Assembly (NCBI RefSeq): GCF_003086775.1 | Contig: NZ_CP026001.1 | Coordinates: 4,182,125-4,246,124, forward strand | Origin: Stenotrophomonas sp. ZAC14D1_NAIMI4_1 | Lineage (GTDB): Bacteria > Pseudomonadota > Gammaproteobacteria > Xanthomonadales > Xanthomonadaceae | Direction of reading: 5' to 3' | Length of the DNA stretch: 64,000 bases | In this document: in pieces, positions 1-8,598 of the stretch | Layout: each line of letters begins with the position of its first letter | Position numbering within the stretch: the stretch's first letter is position 1 | Notes under the pieces: generated by a model | Told to the model about the DNA's origin: nothing | What the model saw: the letters and a program-made list of their open reading frames with translations, nothing else | Databases searched by the model: none | Position numbers and translations under genes: made by a program

Positions 1-72
1 GGCCGAATACGCGACAAACAACGCCACCCAGAACCAGAACTTGGCCCCGTGCAGGAATCGACGGTAATTCAT
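1..72 (-). CDS. N-terminal fragment of a small membrane protein (runs off the window)
   Basis: An ATG at 70-72 on the minus strand opens a frame that continues to base 1 without a stop, giving 24 residues. The visible part is a short basic head followed by an aromatic, hydrophobic stretch (KFWFWVALFVAYSA), which looks like a membrane segment. The start codon overlaps the TGA of the upstream gene (ATGA arrangement), so the two are probably translated together. The family cannot be recognised from so little sequence. Confidence 0.55.
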   Translation of the reverse strand, partial: MNYRRFLHGAKFWFWVALFVAYSA

Positions 73-1034
73 TGCCCGTTCCTCTTTCCAATCAATTGCT
101 TGATCCATTCGTTCATCTTCCCCGCACCTTGCCGCGATACCGCAGCGTCATACACGAAATCCTGGAAATCCTGTGTCCCATCCTGCGAACAGATCCCTCC
201 GTTCGCGCAGTAACTGTTCATCAGCACGCTGTCGGCTCCACAAGGTAGACCGAGTTGGCAGGCCGCAACCCGCCATGCCATCTCACTGAGCTGTTCACCG
301 GCCACCATGTCCACCAGCGCCTTGTCGCCGGCAGCGCGCGTGCCCATGCCCGGCGCCAGGGCCATGTAGGCCTCCGGATCACGCGAAGTACGCACGCGTT
401 CGACCAGGTCACGGCGGTACTGCTGGTTGCTGTGCAGCGGCTCGCCCTCGGCGAACAGCGCCGCTTCGGCGGCGAGGTTGCCCTGCAGGGCTGCACGGCG
501 GCGTTCGTTGAACACCAGCGACGGCCCCAGCTTGTCACCCGGCACGAAACCGCCGCAGCGCTGGGCCACGCGTTCGCGCGCCTGCACCATCGCCGGTGCC
601 GCGCTCAGGCCCAGGCCAGCCAGCACGTTGTTGTCCAGGCGGTAGCCACCCGGGTCGACCGCATACTGCGCGCAGTAGTCGTAGACCCGGCTGAGCATCC
701 AGCGCGCTTCGTGGTTGCCCTGCTCGGCCTGCACCTTCAGCCGCTGCGCGTAGGCGAACAGATCGGTCTCGCCCTCGATGTCGGCGCGGATATCCAGCGG
801 CAGGCCCGAAGGCAACGCGGCGCTGCGCTCGAAGCCGGCCAGGCGGCGCGCGAGCGCCTCGGGCATCACCGGCTCCAGTGCTTGCTGCACCGTGGCCGTC
901 GATACGGCCAACGGTTCGCCGACATCCACCTGCGCGGAATGGCCATGGCCGCTGGCCCGATAACCGGCCACGCCCAGCACGGCCACGGCCGGCAGCACGA
1001 GCAACCAGGTTTTCAGGGTCGGGGCGAGGGCCAT
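69..1034 (-). CDS. Hypothetical exported or membrane-anchored protein, cysteine-rich C-terminus
   Basis: This protein of 321 residues is not recognised. The start at 1034 was chosen because the N-terminus then reads [21 protein letters not shown], a clear signal or anchor segment. Longer readings upstream run into low-complexity sequence that overlaps the divergent prmA. The body is mostly helical, with a segment like a Sel1/TPR repeat ([13 protein letters not shown]). The last third has several cysteines ([17 protein letters not shown]) that suggest disulfides in the periplasm. It overlaps the next minus-strand gene by four bases, so the two form an operon. No function can be assigned. Confidence 0.7.
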   Translation of the reverse strand: MALAPTLKTWLLVLPAVAVLGVAGYRASGHGHSAQVDVGEPLAVSTATVQQALEPVMPEALARRLAGFERSAALPSGLPLDIRADIEGETDLFAYAQRLKVQAEQGNHEARWMLSRVYDYCAQYAVDPGGYRLDNNVLAGLGLSAAPAMVQARERVAQRCGGFVPGDKLGPSLVFNERRRAALQGNLAAEAALFAEGEPLHSNQQYRRDLVERVRTSRDPEAYMALAPGMGTRAAGDKALVDMVAGEQLSEMAWRVAACQLGLPCGADSVLMNSYCANGGICSQDGTQDFQDFVYDAAVSRQGAGKMNEWIKQLIGKRNGQ

Positions 1035-1197
1035 CGGCGGTCGGTTACGGCACGTCGGGCAGGAAAGCGCCAAGTCTAGCAAGGCCCGGGAGGCATGTCT
1101 GAACCGGTCTCGTTCAGCCTGGGTCGGCATCTCAGAGCATACGGAGACGGCCGGATGGTCTAGCATGGCCCCCTTTCCCGCGATTGCCCCCACCGCC

Positions 1198-2118
1198 ATG
1201 CCGTTCCTGGAACTGACCCTGCGCTGCACCGAAGCCACCCAGCCCCGCTATGAAAACGCGCTGGAGGACGTGGGCGCGCTGGCGGTCACCCTGCTTGATG
1301 CCGAGGCCGACACCAGCAACGAGCAGGCCATCCTCGAGCCGGGCGTGGGCGAGACGCCGCTGTGGGACACCCTGGTGCTGAGCGCGCTGTTCCCGGCCGA
1401 CAGCAACGCGCTGCTGCTGCTGGCTGCGCTGGAGGCGTTCGACCCGGAACTGGACTGGACCGGCGGCAGCTTCCGCGCGGTCGAGGACGAAGACTGGGAA
1501 CGCGCCTGGCTGGACCAGTTCCAGCCGATGGATTTCGGCAGCCGCACCTGGATCGTGCCGTGGAACCATGAGCTGCCGGAGGCCGCGCAGGCCGCCGACG
1601 CCGCCGTGGTGCGCCTGGACCCGGGCCTGGCCTTCGGTTCGGGTACCCACCCGACCACCGCGCTGTGCCTGCGCTGGCTGGACCAGCTGGCCGTGGATGG
1701 CGTGCTGCAGGGCCAGCGCGTGCTCGACTTCGGCTGTGGCTCGGGCATCCTCGCCCTGGCCGCGCTGAAGCTGGGCGCCGCCGAGGCCATCGGCGTGGAC
1801 AACGACCCGCAGGCGCTGATCGCCACCGCCGACAACGCCGAGCGCAACGGCGAACTGGCCCGCATGCACGTCTACCTGCCGCAGGACGAACCGGTGGCCA
1901 CCTACCCGATCGTGGTCGCCAACATCCTCGCCTCGGCGCTGGATGCGCTGGCCGAACTGCTGGCCGCACGCGTTGCTGCCGGTGGCCGCATCGCGCTGTC
2001 GGGCATCCTGCATGGCCAGGAAGGCGAACTGCTGCAGCGCTATGCCGCGTGGTTCGACGACCTGCAGGCCACCCAGGATGGCGATTGGATGCGCATCACC
2101 GGCGTACGCCGCGCCTGA
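1198..2118 (+). CDS. prmA: Ribosomal protein L11 methyltransferase
   Basis: PrmA uses S-adenosylmethionine to methylate ribosomal protein L11 in the cytoplasm. The 306-residue product has the family layout: an N-terminal substrate-binding domain, the family segment [15 protein letters not shown] around residues 139-153, the Rossmann SAM motif VLDFGCGSG around 174-182, and the NIL motif (VVANIL) around 240. The ATG at 1198 gives the usual PrmA N-terminus (MPFLELTL); an earlier in-frame ATG at 1165 adds 11 residues with no family support. It is followed at 42 bases by a DUF3426 gene and then fis, an order typical of xanthomonads, where prmA precedes fis as its relatives do in enterobacteria. 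Confidence 0.95.
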   Translation: MPFLELTLRCTEATQPRYENALEDVGALAVTLLDAEADTSNEQAILEPGVGETPLWDTLVLSALFPADSNALLLLAALEAFDPELDWTGGSFRAVEDEDWERAWLDQFQPMDFGSRTWIVPWNHELPEAAQAADAAVVRLDPGLAFGSGTHPTTALCLRWLDQLAVDGVLQGQRVLDFGCGSGILALAALKLGAAEAIGVDNDPQALIATADNAERNGELARMHVYLPQDEPVATYPIVVANILASALDALAELLAARVAAGGRIALSGILHGQEGELLQRYAAWFDDLQATQDGDWMRITGVRRA

Positions 2119-2160
2119 TCGTGATTGAATGACGGCTGGATCCGAGCCCGCGCCCTGAGC

Positions 2161-2940
2161 ATGTCCGAGCCGAACCCACCGCGTCGTCCGCTTGCCACCT
2201 TCCTGCGTTCCGCGCCGGGAACCGGTGCGCCGCCCGGGACCGGGCAGGCGCAGGCCCCCGCTGACGACACCGCCGATGCCGCTGCCGGACAGGCGGCGGT
2301 GTCCGGGCCGCGCGCCGAGCCGGTCGTGGACACCCCCTTGCTGGAACCGGCACCGGCACACACGCGACAGTCCGATGACACTGTCATCGAAACGTCCACC
2401 GGCATTGACGACGCTGCATCGGCCGCTCCGGCCAGCGATGCGCCCAGCTTCCTCGGCGTGCGCCCGCGTGCCCTGCCGACGCCACGCTGGCACTGGGCAC
2501 TGGTGGCCGGGCTTGCCCTGCTGCTGGTGCTGCAGAGCGTACTGGCCGACCGCGCGCGGCTGGCCGCCGATGCCGGGCATCGCCCGTGGGTCAGCGCACT
2601 GTGCGGCGTCCTGCGCTGCAGCCTGCCCGCATGGCGCGAACCGACTGCATTGACCATGACCAGCCGCGAGATCCGCCCGTTGCCCGGGCAGGCCGGCGTG
2701 CTGCAGGTGCAGGCCAGCATCCGCAATGATGCGCGCTGGGCGCAGGCATGGCCTGACCTGCGCCTGTCATTGGCCGATGCCGATGGCCGGGTGATCGGCA
2801 CCGGTGTGTTCCCGCCCGCGCAGTACCTGGGCGAAAACCCGGGCGCGGCACTGCTGGAACCGGGGCAGAGCGCCCGCATCGCCTTCCGTGTGCAGGAGCC
2901 GGCAGCCTCCACGGTCGCATTCACCTTCGAGTTCCTTTGA
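2161..2940 (+). CDS. DUF3426 domain membrane protein
   Basis: A 259-residue protein whose first ~100 residues are Pro/Ala-rich and probably disordered. One transmembrane helix follows (HWALVAGLALLLVLQSVLA), then a periplasmic DUF3426 domain to the end (from about LTMTSREIRPLPG to the C-terminus). DUF3426 proteins often start with a CxxC zinc ribbon; none is visible here. The start at 2161 (MSEPNPPRRP) gives a sensible N-terminus; an in-frame start at 2125 adds 12 unconvincing residues. It lies between prmA and fis on the same strand. The function of the domain is unknown. Confidence 0.85.
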   Translation: MSEPNPPRRPLATFLRSAPGTGAPPGTGQAQAPADDTADAAAGQAAVSGPRAEPVVDTPLLEPAPAHTRQSDDTVIETSTGIDDAASAAPASDAPSFLGVRPRALPTPRWHWALVAGLALLLVLQSVLADRARLAADAGHRPWVSALCGVLRCSLPAWREPTALTMTSREIRPLPGQAGVLQVQASIRNDARWAQAWPDLRLSLADADGRVIGTGVFPPAQYLGENPGAALLEPGQSARIAFRVQEPAASTVAFTFEFL

Positions 2941-3054
2941 TCGGGACGAAGGCGTCCAGCCGTGGCAGGTCGGGCACGCTCGCGCTAGACTGGCCGCCTC
3001 CACCTCGTCCGGCCGCGCGCTCCGCGCGCACGGGCCACCGAATCGGGAACCCCC

Positions 3055-3330
3055 TTGAACGCTGTCCTTTCTCGTCCTGACAACAGTCGTGGCGCTGCCC
3101 GGCCACCGCTGCGTGAACACGTCGCCCAGTCCGTGCGCCGCTACCTGCGTGACCTCGATGGCTGCGACGCGGACGATGTCTACGAGATCGTGCTGCGCGA
3201 GATGGAGATTCCGCTGTTCGTGGAAGTACTCAACCACTGCGAAGGCAACCAGAGCCGCGCCGCCGCGATGCTGGGCATCCACCGCGCGACCCTGCGCAAG
3301 AAGCTGAAGGAATACGGCATCAGCGCGTAA
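3055..3330 (+). CDS. fis: Fis family nucleoid-associated DNA-binding protein
   Basis: A 91-residue small DNA-bending regulator. The C-terminal half is the Fis helix-turn-helix ([20 protein letters not shown]), ending KLKEYGISA. The region before it ([17 protein letters not shown]) corresponds to the dimerisation helices. The start is the TTG at 3055, giving [10 protein letters not shown]; no in-frame ATG would preserve the N-terminal arm. The length agrees with family members. It is the last gene of the prmA-DUF3426-fis group and faces the convergent lipid cassette across a pair of SMAG palindromes. Confidence 0.9.
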   Translation: MNAVLSRPDNSRGAARPPLREHVAQSVRRYLRDLDGCDADDVYEIVLREMEIPLFVEVLNHCEGNQSRAAAMLGIHRATLRKKLKEYGISA

Positions 3331-3334
3331 GCGC

Positions 3335-3396
3335 GCCGCCGGGCATGGCCCGGCGCTACCGATGCCCGCCCGGTAGATCCACGCCATGCGTGGATG
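3335..3396. repeat. Pair of SMAG-type GTAG palindromes
   Basis: Two palindromic elements lie between the convergent stops of fis and the CdsA-like gene. The first (3335-3359) reads on the minus strand and has arms GCCGGGC/GCCCGGC with the GTAG head at 3356-3359. The second (3373-3396) reads on the plus strand as GTAG followed by ATCCACG...CGTGGAT. Elements with a GTAG head and a hairpin body are the SMAG repeats described in Stenotrophomonas maltophilia. They probably also act as a boundary for both transcripts. Confidence 0.8.
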
Positions 3397-3410
3397 AACG
3401 CCCGGCACGA

Positions 3411-4406
3411 TCAGCCCACCCCACCGGCCTTCCAGTAATACCGCACCACGTGGAAGAACACCGGCGCGGCGAAGCACACCGAATCCAGCCGGTCGAGCAT
3501 GCCGCCATGGCCCTCGATCATGTGGCCCCAGTCCTTGATGCCGCGGTCGCGCTTGATCGCCGACATCACCAGGCCACCCCAGAACCCCATCAGGTTGATC
3601 AGCAGCGACAGCCCGAACGCCTGCAACGGCGTGAACGGGGTGATCCACCACAGCGCCGCACCCAGCGCGCTGGCACTCAGCACACCGCCCACGAACCCTT
3701 CCACCGTCTTCGACGGCGACAGCTTCGGCGCGATCAGGCGCTTGCCCAGCAGCTTGCCCCAGATGTACTGCAGCACGTCGGAGGACTGCACCACGATCAC
3801 CAGGAAGGCGAACAGCAGCACGTTGCGCGACGGGTCGTGGCCGGGCACGTGCAGGTTCAGCAGCAGCGGCACGTGCGAGATGCAGAACACGCAGATCATC
3901 AGCCCCCACTGCACCTTGGCCGTACGCTCCAGGTAGTGCGTGGTGTCACCGCCGATGGTCGACAGGATCGGCAGGAACAGGAACGCGTAGACCGGAATCA
4001 GCAGCGTGTACATGCCGTACCAGTCGATCCACACCAGGTAGTACTGCCACGGCAGCACGATGTAGAACGCCGCCAGCAGCGCGTAGTAGTCACCCGAGCG
4101 GGTCGGCGCCAGGGTGATGAACTCGCGCAATGCGAACAGGGAGATGATGGCGAACAGCACGATCACCCCGGCGCGGCCGAACAGCAGCGCACCGCCGACC
4201 ACGATCGCCATCACCCACCATGCGCGGATGCGCGAAACGAGGTTGGCGATGACCGCACTGGGGTTGCCGCGCTGGCGCCAGCGCAGGGTTTCGGATACCA
4301 GCGTGGCCAGCACCAGCACCGCGCCGACACCGGCAAACAGCAGGCCGGTCTGCTGCCCCACGCTCTGCGTGGCCAGATCGCCGGAAACATCCAGCAGGAA
4401 ACTCAT
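3411..4406 (-). CDS. Phosphatidate cytidylyltransferase-like protein (YnbB type)
   Basis: A 331-residue polytopic membrane protein of the CdsA family, which makes CDP-diacylglycerol from phosphatidate and CTP. The family signature is intact near the C-terminus: SAIKRDRGIKDW followed by GHGGMLDRLDS. At least seven hydrophobic segments precede it. It is the last gene of the minus-strand lipid cassette and overlaps the acyltransferase by four bases. Because the cassette also contains homologues of YnbA, YnbC and YnbD, this is best read as the YnbB counterpart and not the essential housekeeping CdsA. The exact lipid product is unknown. Confidence 0.88.
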   Translation of the reverse strand: MSFLLDVSGDLATQSVGQQTGLLFAGVGAVLVLATLVSETLRWRQRGNPSAVIANLVSRIRAWWVMAIVVGGALLFGRAGVIVLFAIISLFALREFITLAPTRSGDYYALLAAFYIVLPWQYYLVWIDWYGMYTLLIPVYAFLFLPILSTIGGDTTHYLERTAKVQWGLMICVFCISHVPLLLNLHVPGHDPSRNVLLFAFLVIVVQSSDVLQYIWGKLLGKRLIAPKLSPSKTVEGFVGGVLSASALGAALWWITPFTPLQAFGLSLLINLMGFWGGLVMSAIKRDRGIKDWGHMIEGHGGMLDRLDSVCFAAPVFFHVVRYYWKAGGVG

Positions 4407-5038
4407 GCGCGGCCTCCGTTCGGTGCCAGGTCCAGCAGCGCCTGCCGGCTGCGCGCCAGGAACGCCGCCTTGTCCTCATCGGCCTGCAGCCGCAGCGGCG
4501 TGCCGAACGTGGCCGTACACAGCAGCGGCAGCGGCAGGAAACGCCCCTTGGGCATCACCCGCTTGAGGTTGTCGATCCACACCGGTACGAACTCCAGTTC
4601 CGGGCGCTGCCGCGCCAGGTGATAGATGCCACTCTTGAACGGCAGCAGCGGTTCATCACCGATGTTGCGCGTGCCTTCGGGGAACAGGATCAACGAGCAT
4701 CCTTCGTCCACCGCATCGCGCAGCCCCTGCAACGGATCCTGCTGGCGGCGCGCAGCATCGCGCTCGACCAGCACGCCGTTGAATACCGCATCGATCAGGT
4801 AGCGGCGCAGTGCATCGCCCTGCCAATACTCGGCAGCAGCCACCGGCCGCACCTGGCGCCGCAGTGCCGGCGGCATCGACGACCAGATCAGCACGAAATC
4901 GCCATGGCTGGCGTGGTTGCCGTAGTACACGCGGTGCTCGCTGGACGGCGCACAGCCGATCCACAGCGCGCGCGCCCCGGTCACTACATGGATCGCGCCA
5001 CTGCAGGCGCGGGCGATCAGTTCAGCAAACATCGACAC
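4403..5038 (-). CDS. 1-acyl-glycerol-3-phosphate acyltransferase family protein (PlsC-like)
   Basis: A 211-residue acyltransferase with the catalytic NHxxxxD motif (NHASHGD, near residues 41-47) and the substrate-binding block LILFPEGTRN. These are the hallmarks of PlsC-type enzymes that acylate lysophospholipids or related alcohols at the inner membrane. It overlaps the CdsA-like gene by four bases and starts six bases after the upstream small membrane protein, so it belongs to the same transcript. E. coli ynbABCD lacks such a gene, so this is an extension of the cassette. The acceptor is unknown. Confidence 0.85.
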   Translation of the reverse strand: MSMFAELIARACSGAIHVVTGARALWIGCAPSSEHRVYYGNHASHGDFVLIWSSMPPALRRQVRPVAAAEYWQGDALRRYLIDAVFNGVLVERDAARRQQDPLQGLRDAVDEGCSLILFPEGTRNIGDEPLLPFKSGIYHLARQRPELEFVPVWIDNLKRVMPKGRFLPLPLLCTATFGTPLRLQADEDKAAFLARSRQALLDLAPNGGRA

Positions 5039-5044
5039 CTCCGC

Positions 5045-5482
5045 TCAGGTCTGCGGCCACAGCACGGCCAGCAGCAGCACCGAAAACTGCAGCAGCGTGG
5101 CCACGTACTGGCGCACCAGCAGGCGGCGCATGCCGATCCAGCGTGCCTCCCAGCCGCGCACGGGCGCCTGCGCATCGCGGCGGCGCAGGCCGGCGGTGTG
5201 CAGGGCCGCGTCCACCCGCTCGGCGGCGGCATCACCCTGCAGGTGCTCGCGCAGCAGCAGCCGCAGCAGGCTGGCGTCCAGCTGCACCCGAACCGCGTAA
5301 TACGCCTGCACCACGCCCACTGCCACGCTCAGCAGCAGCAGGCCGGCGGCGAACATCGCCAGCCCGGGTTCCACGCCCAGCAGCAACAGCGCCACCAGCA
5401 GCAGGCCCAGTGACAGCGCAGCGGGCAGCCGGCCCTGGCGCAGCAGCAGGTGCATCATCGGCAGATCGGCAGCGGTGCTCAT
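5045..5482 (-). CDS. Small hypothetical membrane protein of the lipid cassette
   Basis: A 145-residue protein with two adjacent hydrophobic helices in the first half (around LSLGLLLVALLLLGV and FAAGLLLLSVAVGVV) and one at the C-terminus (ATLLQFSVLLLAVLW). A basic, soluble linker separates them. No catalytic motif is visible and the family is not recognised. Its start overlaps the end of the phosphatase gene by four bases and the acyltransferase follows six bases later, so it is co-translated with enzymes of lipid synthesis. It may be an accessory or scaffold subunit; this is inferred from position only. Confidence 0.65.
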   Translation of the reverse strand: MSTAADLPMMHLLLRQGRLPAALSLGLLLVALLLLGVEPGLAMFAAGLLLLSVAVGVVQAYYAVRVQLDASLLRLLLREHLQGDAAAERVDAALHTAGLRRRDAQAPVRGWEARWIGMRRLLVRQYVATLLQFSVLLLAVLWPQT

Positions 5483-6813
5483 GCGGTGCTCTCCGGTGCG
5501 GCGGCGGCCGCGATGGCCTGTAGATGAACGTCATGCAGGACGATGGACGGCCGCGCGGCACGCACCCGGGCCACGGCCTCGGCGGCGCTGCAGACCCGCC
5601 CGGTCCGCAGCAGCCACGTGGCCACGCTGGCCGCGCTGCGCGAGTAGCCCAGCGCGCAGCACACCAGCAGCGGCCCGTGCGCGCGCAGGCGCTCGATCGC
5701 GTCGGCAGCTTCAGCCAGCTGCGCGGGAGACGGCACCACCAGATCCAGCATCGGCACGCTGGCATAGGCCGCGCCCGGCGCGTGGCAGGACAGTTCGGCG
5801 CAGGTATCGACCACACCGCGCAACGGGGCAGGCAGCGCCGCGCAGGGAATGCGTCCCAGCCACACCCCGCCGGCCACCTCCACCGGCTGCGGCGCACCGC
5901 GCGTCCACAGCCGCGAATTGATCCAGGCCGCGGCCAGGTACTGCGCCAGCAGCCAGCGCGCGGCCATGGTCAGCCGCCCATCGGCGCGCTTCTGGAACAC
6001 CGCCGTGCCCAGCCCGGCATAGGCCAGCGCCACCAGCAGCAGCGACACCACCGGCCACAGCAGCCACAGCGCCGCGCCCCCCAGCAGCAGCACCGGCACC
6101 AGCAGCACTGCCGCGCCCAGCAGATAGAACGACGCCAGGCGCCACCGCTTCGGCGCGCGTGCCATGCGCCAGGCGCGCAGTGGCGGGGTGCCCTGCTCCG
6201 GCCACAGCCACACGCACAGCCAGCCGGCCAGCAGGCCGGTGGGCACATCGATGAAGTGATGCTGGAAGGTGGTCAGCACCGAAACACCGATCAGCAGCGC
6301 CCACGCGTGCAGCAGCCAGCGCCATGCGCCCTGCAGGTACTGCGCGTACTTCACCCACAGCACGATCAGCAGCACGATGTGCAGCGACGGTGCCTGGTTG
6401 AATGGCTTGTCGAAACCCAGCAGCACATCGAACAGCCAGCCGAACACCCCGCCGATCTCCGGCCGTTCAAAGCTGAAGCGCAGCGGCCACAGCAGGAAGC
6501 AGGCCACCGCGATGACCTGCGCACTGAACAGCCGCAGTGCGTGCCGGTCCAGCTCGAGGCGCTGCCTGCACAGGAAGAACGAGATCGCGTAGAACAGGTC
6601 GATCGACCAGTACGGCACGATCGTCCACGGCACGAACGGAATATGCGATTCCCAGGCGAATGCCATCACCGGCAGCGCGGCGTGGCGCCCGGCCATCCAG
6701 TTGGCGAAGCCATAGCTGGCGAAGAAGAACGGACCCAGTAGCACCAGCCACAGCAGGGCGCGCCGCCAGGGGCGCCCCTCCGCAGCCAGCGGGGTTGCGG
6801 CCAGCGTCGCCAT
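5479..6813 (-). CDS. PAP2 phosphatase fused to a dual-specificity-type phosphatase (YnbD type)
   Basis: A 444-residue fusion. The first ~220 residues are a polytopic PAP2-like domain with a partial phosphatase signature: RFSFERP, then PSLH, then an HHFID segment. More membrane helices follow. The last ~120 residues form a cysteine phosphatase domain with the CX5R loop CALGYSR around residues 386-392. The residue before the catalytic cysteine is another cysteine, not the usual histidine. This two-phosphatase architecture is that of E. coli YnbD. The start at 6813 gives a four-base ATGA overlap with the upstream gene; a longer reading adds 43 low-complexity residues. The substrate is probably a lipid phosphate, but this is inference. 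Confidence 0.85.
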   Translation of the reverse strand: MATLAATPLAAEGRPWRRALLWLVLLGPFFFASYGFANWMAGRHAALPVMAFAWESHIPFVPWTIVPYWSIDLFYAISFFLCRQRLELDRHALRLFSAQVIAVACFLLWPLRFSFERPEIGGVFGWLFDVLLGFDKPFNQAPSLHIVLLIVLWVKYAQYLQGAWRWLLHAWALLIGVSVLTTFQHHFIDVPTGLLAGWLCVWLWPEQGTPPLRAWRMARAPKRWRLASFYLLGAAVLLVPVLLLGGAALWLLWPVVSLLLVALAYAGLGTAVFQKRADGRLTMAARWLLAQYLAAAWINSRLWTRGAPQPVEVAGGVWLGRIPCAALPAPLRGVVDTCAELSCHAPGAAYASVPMLDLVVPSPAQLAEAADAIERLRAHGPLLVCCALGYSRSAASVATWLLRTGRVCSAAEAVARVRAARPSIVLHDVHLQAIAAAAAPESTA

Positions 6814-8564
6814 CACGCGGTCCGGCGCGCCAGCGACACGGTGAAGATGCCGAATTCGTCGATGCGCTGGGCCACCTTCTCGAACCCGGCCAGGCGCACC
6901 AGCTCGTCCATCTCCTGCTGGGTACGGCGGCGCATCACCCACGCTGCGCCGCCCCGGTGGCTGGTCAACGCACGGGCGATGAATTCCAGCTGCGGGTGCC
7001 AGGGCTGGCCGGTATAGGCCAGATAGCCGCCCACCGGCACGGTCGCGGCGATGCCCTGCAGCGAACGCAGCACCGCATCGTTGTCGGGGAACAGTTCGTA
7101 CAGGCCGGAGACCACCGCCAGCGTCGGCGCCGGGTCGACCTGCGCCAGCTGTGCCGGGTCGAACGCATCGCCCTGCTCGAAGCGGGCGATGTCGGCCGCG
7201 CCGAGGCGCTCGATCAAGGCCTGGCCCTGGGTCACGTTCAACGCACTGAAATCACGCAGCACGATGCGTTCGGCGCGCTGCTCGCCCTGGCCCAGCGCTT
7301 CCAGCACGTAGCGGCCATGGCCGGCCGCCACGTCCAGCACGCGCACCGGCGTGCCCTGCCCGCGCAGGCGCTGGGCGGCATCGCGCAGCAGTTCCTGCAG
7401 GTGCTGGCCGCGGATGCGGATGCCGCGCCAGCCGATCGCATCGAGATAGTTGCGGTCGACCATGCGCCCCAGCGGGCCCTTGCCGCGTGCTTCGTCGCGG
7501 TAGATGTAATCCAGCGTGCTGCCCGAATCGAAGCCGGTCTGCAGGCCCAGGGCGATGCCCTCGGAGAGCGTGCCGCCGACCCGCAGGCCGCCACGCACCA
7601 CGCGCCAGCGCAGGTCGGCCAGGCTGTTGCGCTCCGGCGGCCAGGCCAGGATCTCCGACTCTTCGAAGGTCGGCCCATGGCGGTGCGCATCGCGGCGCGA
7701 CAGCTCGCGCAGCGGTTCGGCGAAACGCGCCTGGATGAAGCTGCGGATGCGCGCCAGTGCCGGCGCGCGATCACGTTCGCCCAGCGTGTCGTGGAAGAAG
7801 CCCGGCAGGTGCACGCGCTCCTTGATCGGGCTGGACAGGCGCTCGTAGAAGCGGTCCTGCGGGCCACGGTGCACGACGAAATCCGAGCCGGACACCAGCA
7901 GCTGCACCGGCACGCTGATCGCCTGCGCATCGGCGACGATGCGGTCAGCGGCCTCGTACAGGCCCAGCAGCACGCGCACCGAGATCGGCCGGGTGATCAG
8001 CGGGTCGGTGCGGTAGCTTTCCACCCGCGCCGGGTCGTGGGTCAGCCATTGCGGCTTGACGTAGCTGTTGACGAAGAAGTTGCCGCGCAGCTTCTGCATC
8101 AGGCCCAGCCCCGCCCGGGCGAACGGCACGTACAGCTTCACCTTGAACGCCGGTGAAGCCATCACCAGCGCGCGCAGGCGCGGCGCGTAGTCGTGCACCC
8201 AGGTGGCGGCAACCACGGCGCCCACGCTCTGCGCGATCACCACGATGTCTTCCACCGCGATGCCATGCTCGGCACCGATGTGGGCGATGAAGCTGTCCAG
8301 GTCGCGCACCAGCGCCGGGAAACCCGGGGCATCGCCGCGCGCGCCCGGCGAACGGCCGTTGCCACGTGCATCCCAGGCGAAGAAGGCGGTGTCGGGCAGG
8401 TCCAGCTCATCGACCAGGTGGGTGACCCGCCCGGAATGTTCGTGGCCGCGATGCAGCAGCACGATGGCCCTGGCCGGCGTGGTGGTCGTGGTGCTCGCCC
8501 AGTACCGGTAGAACAGCGGTACCTGGTCGAAGCTGTGGAATTCCCGTTCCTGCGCCTGACGCAT
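6813..8564 (-). CDS. Fused alpha/beta hydrolase and SAM-dependent methyltransferase (YnbC type)
   Basis: A 583-residue two-domain enzyme. Residues ~1-300 are an alpha/beta hydrolase of the monoacylglycerol-lipase kind, with the nucleophile elbow AQSVG around residue 110 and a late histidine in GFFHDTLGE. Residues ~360-583 are a class I methyltransferase with the SAM motif VLDVAAGHGRY. The same fusion and length are found in E. coli YnbC (about 585 residues). It follows the YnbA-like gene by 34 bases and overlaps the YnbD-like gene by three. The neighbours suggest it trims an acyl chain and methylates a lipid head group; no direct evidence exists in the sequence. Confidence 0.87.
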   Translation of the reverse strand: MRQAQEREFHSFDQVPLFYRYWASTTTTTPARAIVLLHRGHEHSGRVTHLVDELDLPDTAFFAWDARGNGRSPGARGDAPGFPALVRDLDSFIAHIGAEHGIAVEDIVVIAQSVGAVVAATWVHDYAPRLRALVMASPAFKVKLYVPFARAGLGLMQKLRGNFFVNSYVKPQWLTHDPARVESYRTDPLITRPISVRVLLGLYEAADRIVADAQAISVPVQLLVSGSDFVVHRGPQDRFYERLSSPIKERVHLPGFFHDTLGERDRAPALARIRSFIQARFAEPLRELSRRDAHRHGPTFEESEILAWPPERNSLADLRWRVVRGGLRVGGTLSEGIALGLQTGFDSGSTLDYIYRDEARGKGPLGRMVDRNYLDAIGWRGIRIRGQHLQELLRDAAQRLRGQGTPVRVLDVAAGHGRYVLEALGQGEQRAERIVLRDFSALNVTQGQALIERLGAADIARFEQGDAFDPAQLAQVDPAPTLAVVSGLYELFPDNDAVLRSLQGIAATVPVGGYLAYTGQPWHPQLEFIARALTSHRGGAAWVMRRRTQQEMDELVRLAGFEKVAQRIDEFGIFTVSLARRTA

Positions 8565-8598
8565 GCAATCTCCAGATTGTCTTGTTGTTTGTAGTTGA

